Source of the DNA: Thomasclavelia spiroformis DSM 1552
GTDB taxonomy: Bacteria > Bacillota_I > Bacilli_A > Erysipelotrichales > Coprobacillaceae
Direction of reading: 5' to 3'
Assembly: GCF_025149465.1 (NCBI RefSeq)
Contig: NZ_CP102275.1
Span: 248,001 to 312,000 of the forward strand
Length of the DNA: 64,000 nucleotides
Shown here: positions 50,077-59,343 of the stretch, piece after piece
Position numbering within the stretch: the stretch's first letter is position 1
Layout of the letters: each line of letters starts with the position of its first letter
Notes under the pieces: model-generated
Seen by the model: only the letters and a program-made list of their open reading frames with translations
Told to the model about the DNA's origin: nothing
Databases searched by the model: none
Translations under genes and position numbers: made by a program

Positions 50077-50530
50077 TCGCGATATTTTAAATCGAGAATT
50101 AATTAATCATTTGTTTGTAAGATTATTTAATCAAATATTAGATATTGAAGGACGCTATATGTCAGGTAAGGGTATAGAGGATTTAAGTTTATCAGAATTA
50201 CACATAATTGATGTAATTAGTTCTTTACCGAATCCTGCAATGTCTAATATTGCTTCAAAAGCAACATTAACAAATGGAACTATTACAACAGCAATAAAAA
50301 AATTGGAAGTTAAAGGCTATGTAAAGCGTCGTAAAGATGATCTTGACCGACGAATTATTAGAGTTGAATTAACGACTAAAGGTAATCGTGCTTGTAAAGT
50401 TCACAGAGAATTTCATGAAGAAATGGTTAATAAAGTTTGTGAAGATAGTCATGTTCTTGATGATGAATTATTGATAAAATCTTTACAGCAATTGGTTTAT
50501 TTCTTTGAAGACGTCAAAGAAAAATATTAG
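50069..50530 (+). CDS. fabT: FabT-like MarR-family regulator of fatty acid synthesis
   Basis: The 153-residue protein has the MarR winged helix (about 45-110): LSLSELHIIDVI, SNIASKATLTNGTITTAIKKLEVKGYV and the wing RRKDDLDRRIIRVELTTKG. It resembles FabT over its length, including the HREFHEEMV helix after the wing. FabT represses fab genes when bound to long acyl-ACP. Its position between accA and fabH, and three TTTGA-N3-TCAAA sites in the cluster, support this. In streptococci fabT opens the cluster; here it lies in the middle. Confidence 0.88.
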   Translation: MTNRDILNRELINHLFVRLFNQILDIEGRYMSGKGIEDLSLSELHIIDVISSLPNPAMSNIASKATLTNGTITTAIKKLEVKGYVKRRKDDLDRRIIRVELTTKGNRACKVHREFHEEMVNKVCEDSHVLDDELLIKSLQQLVYFFEDVKEKY

Positions 50531-50538
50531 GAGATTAT

Positions 50539-51480
50539 ATGAATGGGTTAAAAGTGTTGTCAACTGGATATTATGCACCACAAAAAGTTCTTGATAATTT
50601 TGACCTAGAGCAAATGGTTGAAACATCAGATGAGTGGATTGTTTCTAGGACAGGAATAAAGAAAAGACATATTGTAGAAAATGAAAGCTGTATGGATTTA
50701 GGGTATCAGGCAGCTTTAAAGGCAATTGAAAAAATTGATAAAAATAAAATTGGTTTAATTATTTGTGCAACAATGACACCTGATTATTTTACCCCTAGTA
50801 TGGCTTGTTTAATTCAAGAACGTTTAGGGTTAAATGAACAAGAAGTAATGTGTTTTGATTTGAATGCAGCTTGTAGTGGATTTGTTTATGCATTGACTGT
50901 TGCACATTCATTATTACAAAGTTTGGATGATAAATATGCTTTAATAATTGGTAGTGAAGAAATTTCAAAAATTATTGATTTTACAGACCGTAATACATGT
51001 GTATTATTTGGCGATGGAGCAGGAGCGATTGTTGTTTCTAAAGGAACCGGAATATTTGCTAGTTACTGCAATTCATCAGGTAATTTAGAGGCATTAAAAG
51101 CTCCAGCAATTAATAAAAATGAAAATAATCATTATCTTACAATGGCTGGTCAAGATGTTTTCAAATTTGCTGTTAAAGTAATTCCTGAAAGCATTGATGC
51201 TGTTTTAGAAAAAACTTCACTAACGCTTGATGATATTAAATATGTAGTTTGTCATCAGGCAAATTATCGAATTATTAGAAATGTTTATAAAAAAATGAAA
51301 TCCACTGAAGAAAAGTTTTATATGAATTTACAAGAATATGGAAATACATCTGCAGCAAGTATTCCACTTGCATTAGGTGAAATGAATGAAAAAGGAATGT
51401 TGAATCCTGGAGATAAAATTATTTGTGTCGGTTTTGGTGGCGGTTTAACTTGGGGTGCAACATTGATAGAATGGAGTTAA
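50539..51480 (+). CDS. fabH: Beta-ketoacyl-ACP synthase III
   Basis: The 313-residue enzyme condenses acetyl-CoA (or another short acyl-CoA) with malonyl-ACP to start each chain. The catalytic triad is Cys112 in NAACSGFVYA, His in VCHQANYRI and Asn in EYGNTSAASIP. The start has an AGGAG site eight bases after fabT. Confidence 0.96.
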   Translation: MNGLKVLSTGYYAPQKVLDNFDLEQMVETSDEWIVSRTGIKKRHIVENESCMDLGYQAALKAIEKIDKNKIGLIICATMTPDYFTPSMACLIQERLGLNEQEVMCFDLNAACSGFVYALTVAHSLLQSLDDKYALIIGSEEISKIIDFTDRNTCVLFGDGAGAIVVSKGTGIFASYCNSSGNLEALKAPAINKNENNHYLTMAGQDVFKFAVKVIPESIDAVLEKTSLTLDDIKYVVCHQANYRIIRNVYKKMKSTEEKFYMNLQEYGNTSAASIPLALGEMNEKGMLNPGDKIICVGFGGGLTWGATLIEWS

Positions 51481-51483
51481 AAA

Positions 51484-52416
51484 ATGAAATTAAATGAAAT
51501 ATTAAATATTAAATATCCTTTAATTCAAGGAGGAATGGCAAATATCGCAACTGGTGAATTTGCTGCTAGTGTATCAAATGCTGGGGCTTTAGGTTTAATT
51601 GGAGCTGGTGGTATGGATACAGCTACTTTAAAAAAGAATATTGAAATTTGTCGTAGTTTAACTGATAAACCATTTGGTGTAAATATTATGTTAATTAATC
51701 CTTGTGCTGATGAAATGGCTCAATTAGTAATTGATGAAAAAGTTCCAATTGTAACAACTGGAGCTGGAAATCCTGGTAAATATATTGAAGCATGGAAAGC
51801 AGCTGGAATTAAAGTTTTACCTGTAGTACCAAGTGTTACATTGGCTAAACGTTTAGAAAAATATAATGTTGATGCAATTATTGTTGAAGGTACAGAAGCA
51901 GGAGGACATATTGGAGAATTAACAACAATGTCTTTAGTTCCTCAAGTTGTTGAGGCTGTAAATGTTCCGGTTGTTGCTGCTGGAGGAATTGCTAGTGGTA
52001 AACAATTATTAGCAGCTTATGCTCTTGGTGCATGTGGGGTACAAGTAGGAACATGCTTACTTGCAAGTGAAGAATGTCCAATTCATGATAATTATAAACA
52101 AGCAATTATCAAAGCTAAAGATACAAGTACAACTGTAACAGGAAGAATTGCAGGGACACCAGTTAGAATTATTAAAAACAAGATGGCCAAAGAATATATC
52201 AAGCGTGAAAAAGAGGGTGCTGATATGATGGAACTTGAAAAATATACTCTAGGTTCTTTAAAAAGAGCAGTTCTTGAAGGTGATATAGATACTGGTTCAT
52301 TAATGGCAGGACAAGTTGCCGGAATGGTAAATGAAATTAAACCAGTAGCGACAATAATTAAAGAGTTATTTGATGATTGTAATCAAGAGTTTAAAAGACT
52401 AGAAAGTGAGTTTTAA
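51484..52416 (+). CDS. fabK: FMN-dependent enoyl-ACP reductase II
   Basis: The 310-residue TIM-barrel flavoprotein matches FabK: YPLIQGGMANIATGEFAA at the start, His142 in EGTEAGGHIGE, the phosphate-binding VAAGGIASGKQL and GVQVGTCLLASEEC. It reduces trans-2-enoyl-ACP with NAD(P)H in the last step of each elongation cycle. No FabI is in the cluster, so this is the likely enoyl reductase, which would make the pathway insensitive to triclosan. It starts three bases after fabH. Confidence 0.93.
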   Translation: MKLNEILNIKYPLIQGGMANIATGEFAASVSNAGALGLIGAGGMDTATLKKNIEICRSLTDKPFGVNIMLINPCADEMAQLVIDEKVPIVTTGAGNPGKYIEAWKAAGIKVLPVVPSVTLAKRLEKYNVDAIIVEGTEAGGHIGELTTMSLVPQVVEAVNVPVVAAGGIASGKQLLAAYALGACGVQVGTCLLASEECPIHDNYKQAIIKAKDTSTTVTGRIAGTPVRIIKNKMAKEYIKREKEGADMMELEKYTLGSLKRAVLEGDIDTGSLMAGQVAGMVNEIKPVATIIKELFDDCNQEFKRLESEF

Positions 52417-52418
52417 AT

Positions 52419-53483
52419 ATGAAAAGCGTAAAAATTGGTGAAATGACTCTAGAAGTACCGATAATTCAAGGTGGTATGGGTGTAGGTATTTCACTTGGAA
52501 ATTTAGCAGGAAATGTTGCTTTAAATGGAGGAATGGGAGTTATTTCTACGGCTCAACCTGGATATCGAGCTGCAGATTTTGAAAAAAATACTGTAGAAGC
52601 TAATCGCCGAGAATTAGCTAATGAAATTCAAAAAGCAAAGGAGATTGCAAAAGGTAAAGGAATAGTTGCAATTAATGCAATGGTTGCTCTTACTGATTAT
52701 GCAGGAATGGTGGAAGTTGCAGTAAAAAATAAAATTGATGCAATTATTTCAGGGGCTGGATTACCGTTGAATTTACCAGGATTAGTAAAAGATACTAAAA
52801 TTAAGTTAGCACCAATTGTTTCAAGTGGAAAAGCAGCTAAATTGATTTGTAAAACATGGGATCGTAAGTTTAAGGTGATACCTGACTTTATTGTTATTGA
52901 AGGTAGTGAAGCAGGTGGTCATTTAGGTTTTCATAAAGAAGATGTTTTGAATAAAACAACAGCTAAATTGGCTGATATTTTTAAAGAAGTAAAAGAAACG
53001 ATTCAACCTTTTATTGAAAAATATCAAAAAGAAATACCGATTTTTGTTGCAGGTGGTATTTATGATAGTAAAGATATTCAAGAGTATTTAGATTTAGGTG
53101 TAGATGGGGTACAAATGGCAACACGCTTTATTTGTACTAAAGAATGTGATGCAAGTGATAAATATAAACAGGCATTTATCGATGCTAAAAAAGAGGATAT
53201 TGAAATTGTTAAGTCTCCAGTAGGAATGCCAGGTAGAGCAATTATGACTAAACTTACTGAAAAATTAAAAGCTGGTGAGCGAATTCCGGTAAAAAGATGT
53301 TATAATTGTTTAGTACCATGTGATATTAAAACTACTCCTTATTGTATAAGTGATGCTTTAATTAATGCTGTAAAGGGTAATCTTGATGAAGGATTAGTTT
53401 TTAGTGGTAGTAACGGATATCATAATGATAAAATTGTATCAGTAAAAGAATTAATGGATGAATTGAAAGAGGGACTTAAATAA
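52419..53483 (+). CDS. NMO-family flavoprotein with four-cysteine motif (FabX-like candidate)
   Basis: The 354-residue protein is a second nitronate-monooxygenase/FabK-fold TIM barrel: VPIIQGGMGVGISLG, His168 in EGSEAGGHLG, VAGGIYDSKDI and GVQMATRFICTKEC. It differs from FabK in a C-terminal extension carrying Cys294-x2-Cys297-x3-Cys301-x7-Cys309, a pattern suited to a [4Fe-4S] cluster. Helicobacter FabX, which makes unsaturated fatty acids, is an NMO-family flavoprotein with such a cluster. The position between fabK and fabD, overlapping the fabD start, argues for a role in acyl-ACP metabolism. The FabX-like activity is inference. Confidence 0.72.
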   Translation: MKSVKIGEMTLEVPIIQGGMGVGISLGNLAGNVALNGGMGVISTAQPGYRAADFEKNTVEANRRELANEIQKAKEIAKGKGIVAINAMVALTDYAGMVEVAVKNKIDAIISGAGLPLNLPGLVKDTKIKLAPIVSSGKAAKLICKTWDRKFKVIPDFIVIEGSEAGGHLGFHKEDVLNKTTAKLADIFKEVKETIQPFIEKYQKEIPIFVAGGIYDSKDIQEYLDLGVDGVQMATRFICTKECDASDKYKQAFIDAKKEDIEIVKSPVGMPGRAIMTKLTEKLKAGERIPVKRCYNCLVPCDIKTTPYCISDALINAVKGNLDEGLVFSGSNGYHNDKIVSVKELMDELKEGLK

Positions 53484-54415
53484 TGAGTAAAATAGGATTT
53501 GTTTATGCTGGTCAAGGTAGCCAAGTAGTTGGAATGGGTAAATCATTTTATGATAATTATCAAATAGCTAAAGATGTATTTGATAATATTGATTTAGATA
53601 TTGATGTAAAAAAAATATGTTTTGAAGGTCCAATTGAAGAATTATCAAAAACTAGTAATACACAACCATGTATGGTTACTGTTGCGATAATTGCTACAAG
53701 ATTATTGAAGGAAAATGGAATTGTACCTGATTATGTTGCAGGATTGAGTTTAGGTGAATATTCAGCATTAAATGCTGCTGGTGTATTAACTGATAACGAT
53801 GCAATTGATTTAGTTCGTTTCCGTGGTCAAGCTATGGAAAGAGCTGCAGCAGGAATAGAAAGTAAGATGTTTGCAATTATTGGTTTAGATCGTGAATTGT
53901 TAAATGAAGCGGTTAATGAAGCTAAAGATTTAGGTTTTGTTGCGATTGCTAATTATAATTGTCCTGGCCAATTAGTTATTGCCGGAGAAGTAGATGCCGT
54001 AACTAAAGCTAGTGAGTTAGCATTGGAAAAAGGAGCATGTCGTGCAATTCCTTTGAATACTAGTGGACCATTCCATACTGAATTATTAGCTCCAGCAAGT
54101 AAAGAACTTAAAGAAAAGTTTACTACTGTAACTTTTAATGAAATGCAAATACCAGTTGTATTTAATAGTTCTGCAAAAGAATTAGAGCCTGGCACTAGTA
54201 TTGCAAAGATGTTAGAAAAACAAGTTATGTCATCAGTTTATTTTGAAGATAGTATCCGTTATATGATTTCTAAAGGGGTGGATACAATTATTGAAATTGG
54301 TCCGGGAAAAGTATTAAGTGGATTTATTAGAAAAATAGATAAGAGTATTAAAACATATCAAGTTGAAGATCAAGCATCATTAGAAAAAACATTAATGGGG
54401 TTAAAAGGAGAATAA
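53483..54415 (+). CDS. fabD: Malonyl-CoA:ACP transacylase
   Basis: The 310-residue enzyme transfers malonyl from CoA to ACP. It shows VYAGQGSQVVGMG at the start, the nucleophile Ser89 in GLSLGEYSAL, the substrate Arg in VRFRGQAME and His in GPFHTELL. Its ATG overlaps the last base of the preceding flavoprotein gene. Confidence 0.97.
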   Translation: MSKIGFVYAGQGSQVVGMGKSFYDNYQIAKDVFDNIDLDIDVKKICFEGPIEELSKTSNTQPCMVTVAIIATRLLKENGIVPDYVAGLSLGEYSALNAAGVLTDNDAIDLVRFRGQAMERAAAGIESKMFAIIGLDRELLNEAVNEAKDLGFVAIANYNCPGQLVIAGEVDAVTKASELALEKGACRAIPLNTSGPFHTELLAPASKELKEKFTTVTFNEMQIPVVFNSSAKELEPGTSIAKMLEKQVMSSVYFEDSIRYMISKGVDTIIEIGPGKVLSGFIRKIDKSIKTYQVEDQASLEKTLMGLKGE

Positions 54416-54416
54416 C

Positions 54417-55169
54417 ATGAGATTAAAAGATAAAGTGGTTTTAGTAACAGGTGGAGCCCAAGGGATTGGTAAAGAAATCTGTTTAACATGTGCTCGAGAG
54501 GGAGCTAAGATAGTTGTTAATTATGTTGATTTTGGTGATAATGAAGCAATTGCTAAAGCAACAAAAGCTGAATTAGAAAGTTTAGGAGCAACTGTTATGT
54601 TGGTACAAGCTAATGTTGCTTCATTTGAAGAAACTGAAAAAATGTTTAAAGATGTTGTAAAAGAATTTGGAAGAGTTGATGTTTTAGTTAATAATGCTGG
54701 TATTACTAAAGATGGATTATTAATGAGAATGAAAGAAAATGATTTTGATGCTGTTATTGATGTTAATTTAAAAGGTACATGGAATTGTATGAAACATGCT
54801 ACTAAAATCATGATGAAACAACGTTATGGAAGAATTATTTCAATGTCTTCTGTAGTTGGAGTAATGGGAAATGCAGGTCAAGTAAATTATTCTGCTAGTA
54901 AGGCTGGAATTATTGGGATGACAATGTCTTTAGCACGTGAAGTTGGAAGTCGTGGAATTACTGTTAATGCTATTGCTCCTGGTTTTATTAAAACAGCGAT
55001 GACTGATGTTTTACCAGATGATATTAAAGATAGCATGGCTAAACAAATTCCATTAGGTGTTTTTGGTGAAGTTAGCGATATTGCTAATACTGTAGTTTTC
55101 TTAGCTAGTGATGATGCAAAATATATTACTGGTCAAACTATTCATGTTGATGGTGGAATGGCGATGTAA
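54417..55169 (+). CDS. fabG: 3-oxoacyl-ACP reductase
   Basis: The 250-residue short-chain dehydrogenase reduces 3-ketoacyl-ACP with NADPH. The cofactor motif TGGAQGIG is at about 11-18, NNAG at about 92-95 and the catalytic Ser-Tyr-Lys in MSSVVG and NYSASKAG (Tyr158, Lys162). It follows fabD after one base. Confidence 0.97.
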   Translation: MRLKDKVVLVTGGAQGIGKEICLTCAREGAKIVVNYVDFGDNEAIAKATKAELESLGATVMLVQANVASFEETEKMFKDVVKEFGRVDVLVNNAGITKDGLLMRMKENDFDAVIDVNLKGTWNCMKHATKIMMKQRYGRIISMSSVVGVMGNAGQVNYSASKAGIIGMTMSLAREVGSRGITVNAIAPGFIKTAMTDVLPDDIKDSMAKQIPLGVFGEVSDIANTVVFLASDDAKYITGQTIHVDGGMAM

Positions 55170-55177
55170 GGAGAGAT

Positions 55178-56422
55178 ATGATGGAAAGAAGAAGAGTTGT
55201 AGTTACTGGATTAGGAGCAATTAATGCAATTGGTCATAATGTAGAAGAAACTTGGAAAAGTATTAAAGATGGTGTTTGCGGAATTGCTGAAATAACTAAT
55301 TATGATAAAGAATTAACAAGAGTTAAAATTGCAGGTGAAGTTAAAGATTTTAATCCAGCAGATTATTTAGATAAAAAAGCAATTCGTAAAATGGATCGAT
55401 TCACTCAATTTGGTGTAATTGCTGCAAAAGAAGCTTTTAAAGATTCTGGATTAAAAATAGAAGATATTAATGCAGATCGTTTTGGAGTAGTAGTTTCTAG
55501 TGGAATTGGTGGTCTTGCTACAATTGAAAAAGATCATAGCAAAGGATTAGAAAAAGGATATGATCGTGTATCACCTTTCTTTGTGCCAATGGCAATTACT
55601 AACTTAGCGGCTGGAAATATTGCAATCGAACTTGGTGCTAAAGGAATTTGTACTTGTCCAGTTACAGCATGTGCTGGAGGAACAAATGCAATTGGTGATG
55701 CTTTTAGAAATATTCGTGATGGATATCAAGATATTATTGTTGCTGGTGGAGCTGAAGCTAGTATTACACCACTTGGAATTGGTGGTTTCTCTTCAATGAA
55801 AGCTCTTTGTGATAACAATGATCCAAATCATGCATCAATTCCTTTTGATGCAAATCGCAGTGGTTTTGTTATGGGTGAAGGTGCTGGAATAATTGTTCTT
55901 GAAGAATTAGAACATGCAAAAGCAAGAGGTGCTCATATTTACTGTGAAATGATTGGTTATGGAGTTAGTTGTGATGCCCATCATATTACTGCTCCTTTAG
56001 AAGATGGTTCAGGTGGTGCTAAGGCAATGATCAACGCTTTAGAAGATGCAAATATTAAACCTGAAGATGTAACTTATATTAATGCTCATGGTACAAGTAC
56101 ACCATTAAATGATAAAGGTGAAACTATGGCAATTAAAACTGCATTAAAAGATGCAGCCAATAGCGTTGCTGTTTCTTCAACTAAAGGAAATACAGGACAT
56201 TGTTTAGGTGCGGCAGGAGGAATTGAAGGAGTTATTTGTGTTAAAGCAATTGAAGAAGGATTTATCCCTCCAACAATTAATTACACAACACCTGATCCAC
56301 TTTGCGATTTAGATATTGTACCTAATAAAGGAAGAAAACAAGAAGTAAATGTAGCTATGTCAAATTCATTGGGGTTTGGTGGACATAATGCTACAATTGT
56401 ATTTAAGAAATATGGAGAATAG
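55178..56422 (+). CDS. fabF: Beta-ketoacyl-ACP synthase II
   Basis: The 414-residue elongating condensing enzyme has the Cys-His-His triad: Cys165 in [12 protein letters not shown], His in [11 protein letters not shown] and His in [12 protein letters not shown]. It is the only long-chain condensing enzyme in the cluster, so it must serve both saturated and any unsaturated chains. ATG 55178 and ATG 55181 are both possible; AAGGAGAG precedes them. Confidence 0.96.
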   Translation: MMERRRVVVTGLGAINAIGHNVEETWKSIKDGVCGIAEITNYDKELTRVKIAGEVKDFNPADYLDKKAIRKMDRFTQFGVIAAKEAFKDSGLKIEDINADRFGVVVSSGIGGLATIEKDHSKGLEKGYDRVSPFFVPMAITNLAAGNIAIELGAKGICTCPVTACAGGTNAIGDAFRNIRDGYQDIIVAGGAEASITPLGIGGFSSMKALCDNNDPNHASIPFDANRSGFVMGEGAGIIVLEELEHAKARGAHIYCEMIGYGVSCDAHHITAPLEDGSGGAKAMINALEDANIKPEDVTYINAHGTSTPLNDKGETMAIKTALKDAANSVAVSSTKGNTGHCLGAAGGIEGVICVKAIEEGFIPPTINYTTPDPLCDLDIVPNKGRKQEVNVAMSNSLGFGGHNATIVFKKYGE

Positions 56423-56425
56423 AAG

Positions 56426-56851
56426 ATGGAATTAAATAGTAATCAAATTCAAGAAATCAATCCACATCGTTATCCATTTGCCTTAGTTGACCGTATTACT
56501 GATTATCAGCCAGGTCAATGGGCAAAAGGAATCAAATGTGTTAGTGTAAATGAAATGCACTTTTGTGGACATTTTCCACAACATCATGTTATGCCTGGGG
56601 TTTTGATTGTTGAGGCATTGGCACAAGTTGGTTGTATTGCAATTCTTTCTAAAGAAGAAAATAAAGGTAAAATTGCTTTCTTTGGGGGAATTAATAAATG
56701 TAAATTTAAAGGGCAAGTTGTACCAGGTGATGTATTAGAAATGGAATGTGTTTTAACTAAACAAAAAGGACCAATTGGAATTGGTGATGCAATAGCAAAA
56801 GTAAATGGTAAAGTTGTTTGTAAAGCTGAATTAACTTTTGCAGTTCAATAA
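56426..56851 (+). CDS. fabZ: 3-hydroxyacyl-ACP dehydratase
   Basis: The 141-residue hot-dog-fold enzyme removes water from 3-hydroxyacyl-ACP. The active site is in HFCGHFPQHHVMPGVLIVEA, with His49 and Glu63. Its start INPHRYPFALVDRI is typical. It is the only dehydratase in the cluster, and no FabA, FabM or FabN is present beside it. It ends the operon. Confidence 0.97.
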   Translation: MELNSNQIQEINPHRYPFALVDRITDYQPGQWAKGIKCVSVNEMHFCGHFPQHHVMPGVLIVEALAQVGCIAILSKEENKGKIAFFGGINKCKFKGQVVPGDVLEMECVLTKQKGPIGIGDAIAKVNGKVVCKAELTFAVQ

Positions 56852-56854
56852 AAT

Positions 56855-56901
56855 AAAACTACCGATAATTAATGTGAAATACATTATATCGGTAGTTTTT
56901 A
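56855..56901 (+). terminator. Terminator of the fab operon
   Basis: AAAACTACCGATA and TATCGGTAGTTTT, extended by further pairs inside, form a long stem with a T-rich tail. Confidence 0.85.
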
Positions 56902-56936
56902 TTTTAGAAATATTATTTAGTTAGTGGTAATAGTTA

Positions 56937-57065
56937 TTATCTTTTTTTAAAATAGTTTAAGATCTTTGAGAAATTTTCACAAAAAATATAGTTTTCACTT
57001 TTTATCCATGAAGGATAATTATCGTAATTATTATCAACTACAAAATAACCATACATACTGTTCAT
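56937..57065 (-). CDS. 42-residue protein, unknown
   Basis: A short minus-strand ORF encodes a polar, aromatic-rich peptide (MNSMYGYFVVDNNYDN... ending YFKKR) with no membrane segment. Its ATG at 57065 has an almost perfect SD, AGGAGGG, seven bases upstream, which is unlikely by chance in DNA this AT-rich. No family is recognised. It is divergent from the PucR gene. Confidence 0.55.
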   Translation of the reverse strand: MNSMYGYFVVDNNYDNYPSWIKSENYIFCENFSKILNYFKKR

Positions 57066-57213
57066 ACAAATCCCTCCTAAATGTCTTATTTTTAATACAA
57101 TATTATTATATAACATTGTTTTAATAATAAAATAGACAAATATTATAAAAAAATAAAGTTTATTTGTGCATTATGCACAAATAATGATAAAATATTAATA
57201 GGAGGTGTACTAT

Positions 57214-58380
57214 ATGGGATTTACATTAGCGGATGCTTTAAACCAAAGTCAAGAACAGTATCATTTAAAATTATTAGCGGGGCAAGAAGGATGTAGTAAT
57301 ACAATTAGTTGGGTACATATGATTGAAGATACAACAATAATTCAACAGCTATGGGGTAAAGAATTAGTTGTAACGACTGGTCATGGATTTCAAAGTGAAG
57401 AGGAACTTTTTATGCTTATTAAATGTTTAATAAAGTATAATAGTGTTGGTTTGATTATAAATATCGGCAAGTATATATTTGAAATACCATTGCCGATTAT
57501 TGATTATTGTAATGAGCAAGAGTTTCCTCTTTTAACAATACCATGGGAAGTTCATCTTGCCGATTTGATTAAAGATTTTTGTATGCGTTGTTTATATTCT
57601 GAAAAAGAAGACCGAGAACTATCTAAACTTTTTCAAGAAATTTTGACTAATAACCAGATAATTGAAGAGGCAAGATCTCAATTAATGAGTGCGTTTGATG
57701 TTGATGGTGATTTTCAAGTCGTTTTAATTAAGGTAGAAGGATCGGATAATTTTAATGCTATTGAAAGAAGAAAAATAGCTTTTCAAATAGAATTATGTTT
57801 TGAGAAAATTGATAGTTCGTATGCTTTTTTTTGGTATGATGAATACTTTGTTTTGATAGTTAATAATCTTAAGGAAGATGAATTAAAAGTGATAATTAAT
57901 AAAATGCATAAACGGTCTAAAAAGCGAATTGATGATAAAAGAGTATATTTGGGAATAGGTAGTCAAATGAAAGATCTTGGACAGGTTTATTTAAGTTATA
58001 AACGTGCTAAGGCAGCGGTTTTAATGGCAATGCAATTTAAGTTACCAATAGTGTTTTTTGAGGATATGGGAGTGTATCAGATTCTTTTTTCAATTGAAGA
58101 TAAACAAATATTAATTGAAATGTATCATCGATTATTGCAACCATTAATAGATTATGATCAAAAACATCATGGAGAATTGGAGAAAACATTATTTTATTAT
58201 TTAATTTATGGGGAAAGTCAACTAACAATGGCTAAAAATTTATATATGCATCGAAATACTATTAATTATCGAATGAATAAAATAAAGGAATTATTGAATT
58301 GCCAATTAGATACTTTTGAAGAAAAGGTGCCATATATTTTATCATATTATATTAAAAAAGTTTTGGAAGAAAAAAAATAA
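57214..58380 (+). CDS. PucR-family transcriptional regulator
   Basis: The 388-residue protein has an N-terminal PucR domain (about 1-120, with ISWVHMIEDTTIIQQLWGKELVVTTG), a middle region with a degenerate GGDEF-like fold (about 160-270) and a C-terminal helix-turn-helix MAKNLYMHRNTINYRMNKIKELL of the PucR/CdaR type. The family activates purine, sugar-acid or amino-acid catabolic genes; no target is adjacent. ATG 57214 follows AGGAGGTG with good spacing; a GTG nine bases earlier overlaps that site. Confidence 0.88.
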   Translation: MGFTLADALNQSQEQYHLKLLAGQEGCSNTISWVHMIEDTTIIQQLWGKELVVTTGHGFQSEEELFMLIKCLIKYNSVGLIINIGKYIFEIPLPIIDYCNEQEFPLLTIPWEVHLADLIKDFCMRCLYSEKEDRELSKLFQEILTNNQIIEEARSQLMSAFDVDGDFQVVLIKVEGSDNFNAIERRKIAFQIELCFEKIDSSYAFFWYDEYFVLIVNNLKEDELKVIINKMHKRSKKRIDDKRVYLGIGSQMKDLGQVYLSYKRAKAAVLMAMQFKLPIVFFEDMGVYQILFSIEDKQILIEMYHRLLQPLIDYDQKHHGELEKTLFYYLIYGESQLTMAKNLYMHRNTINYRMNKIKELLNCQLDTFEEKVPYILSYYIKKVLEEKK

Positions 58381-58401
58381 AAACAGCTTAGGCTGTTTTT
58401 A
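58379..58401. terminator. Bidirectional terminator
   Basis: AAAAACAGC and GCTGTTTTT form a nine-base stem around a short loop between the convergent PucR and COG0523 genes. Confidence 0.85.
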
Positions 58402-59343
58402 TTAATCAAAAGTTACATATTGATTTTTTAATGGAGGGACTACTTTTAACTGTTCAACTGTTAAAATAGGAATATCTTTTTGATATTCTTGATCATAACT
58501 AGTAGATATTTTTCCTTCAACAACAATCCATTCTTCAGGAATAAGTTTACTTGCAAGAGGACTAATACAAACCATCCCAATTAATGATGTATCTTCTTCA
58601 CAGCAAACTAAAGCTTGTCGACCTAAAATAAAACCATTTTCGATTAAACGATCCAAACCAATAAATTTACCTTTCAATTTAACTGTTTTATTTACATATT
58701 TATCTGGATGATCCATAGCATCCATGCAGAAAATACCAAAATTATGGTCTTCTATTTCTAAATAATCTTTATTAACATCAAATGGTAAATCATCAATAAT
58801 ATTGGTTGTATCAATGGTACCATTTTCAAATTCATAAATAATTTGAGTGTTGCTGTTAATTGCTTTAACATTATTTCTAAGCATTGATTTTTTAATACTT
58901 TTATCATAACGATTAAAAATAACTAGGTCACTAAATACAATTTGACCATATACTAAAGAACGCATATTATTTAAATACATACTAAAAGTATTTGCATTAA
59001 TAGTAGTCAATACTTGTACAACATTCCAATTCTCTGGAATTTTTTCTTTTACAAAAACATTTAAATCCATCATTCCATTTGCTTCAATGATGATTTGAGT
59101 AGGACGATATTTTAATTCTAATTGCTTTAATTGTAAAGTGGTAAATTTTTCATAGTCTAATATTTCTAAGGCAGTATTTGACTTTTTTAAATATGTTTCG
59201 TTGTATGAAACTTCACCTTCTTCAAAGCTAATCAATAAAGTATCTTCACCACTATAGAAATCAGGATTCATTAAAGTATCATTGATAAATGAAGTTTTTC
59301 CACTATCAAGAAATCCAGCAAAAATATAAACACGTGTTTCCAT
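58402..59343 (-). CDS. COG0523 GTPase fused to a TIGR03943/DUF1980-like domain
   Basis: The 313-residue protein has an N-terminal CobW/COG0523-type GTPase domain (Walker A GFLDSGKTSF; NRYD in place of NKxD) but lacks the CxCC metal motif. Its second half (about 200-313: FGIFCMDAMDHPDKYVNKTV...KLKGKFIGLDR) resembles the OB-fold-like C-terminal domain of TIGR03943/YcgQ proteins, which are found with metal-linked permeases. It may work with the next upstream GTPase in metal delivery. Its start overlaps the last base of that gene. Confidence 0.75.
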   Translation of the reverse strand: METRVYIFAGFLDSGKTSFINDTLMNPDFYSGEDTLLISFEEGEVSYNETYLKKSNTALEILDYEKFTTLQLKQLELKYRPTQIIIEANGMMDLNVFVKEKIPENWNVVQVLTTINANTFSMYLNNMRSLVYGQIVFSDLVIFNRYDKSIKKSMLRNNVKAINSNTQIIYEFENGTIDTTNIIDDLPFDVNKDYLEIEDHNFGIFCMDAMDHPDKYVNKTVKLKGKFIGLDRLIENGFILGRQALVCCEEDTSLIGMVCISPLASKLIPEEWIVVEGKISTSYDQEYQKDIPILTVEQLKVVPPLKNQYVTFD

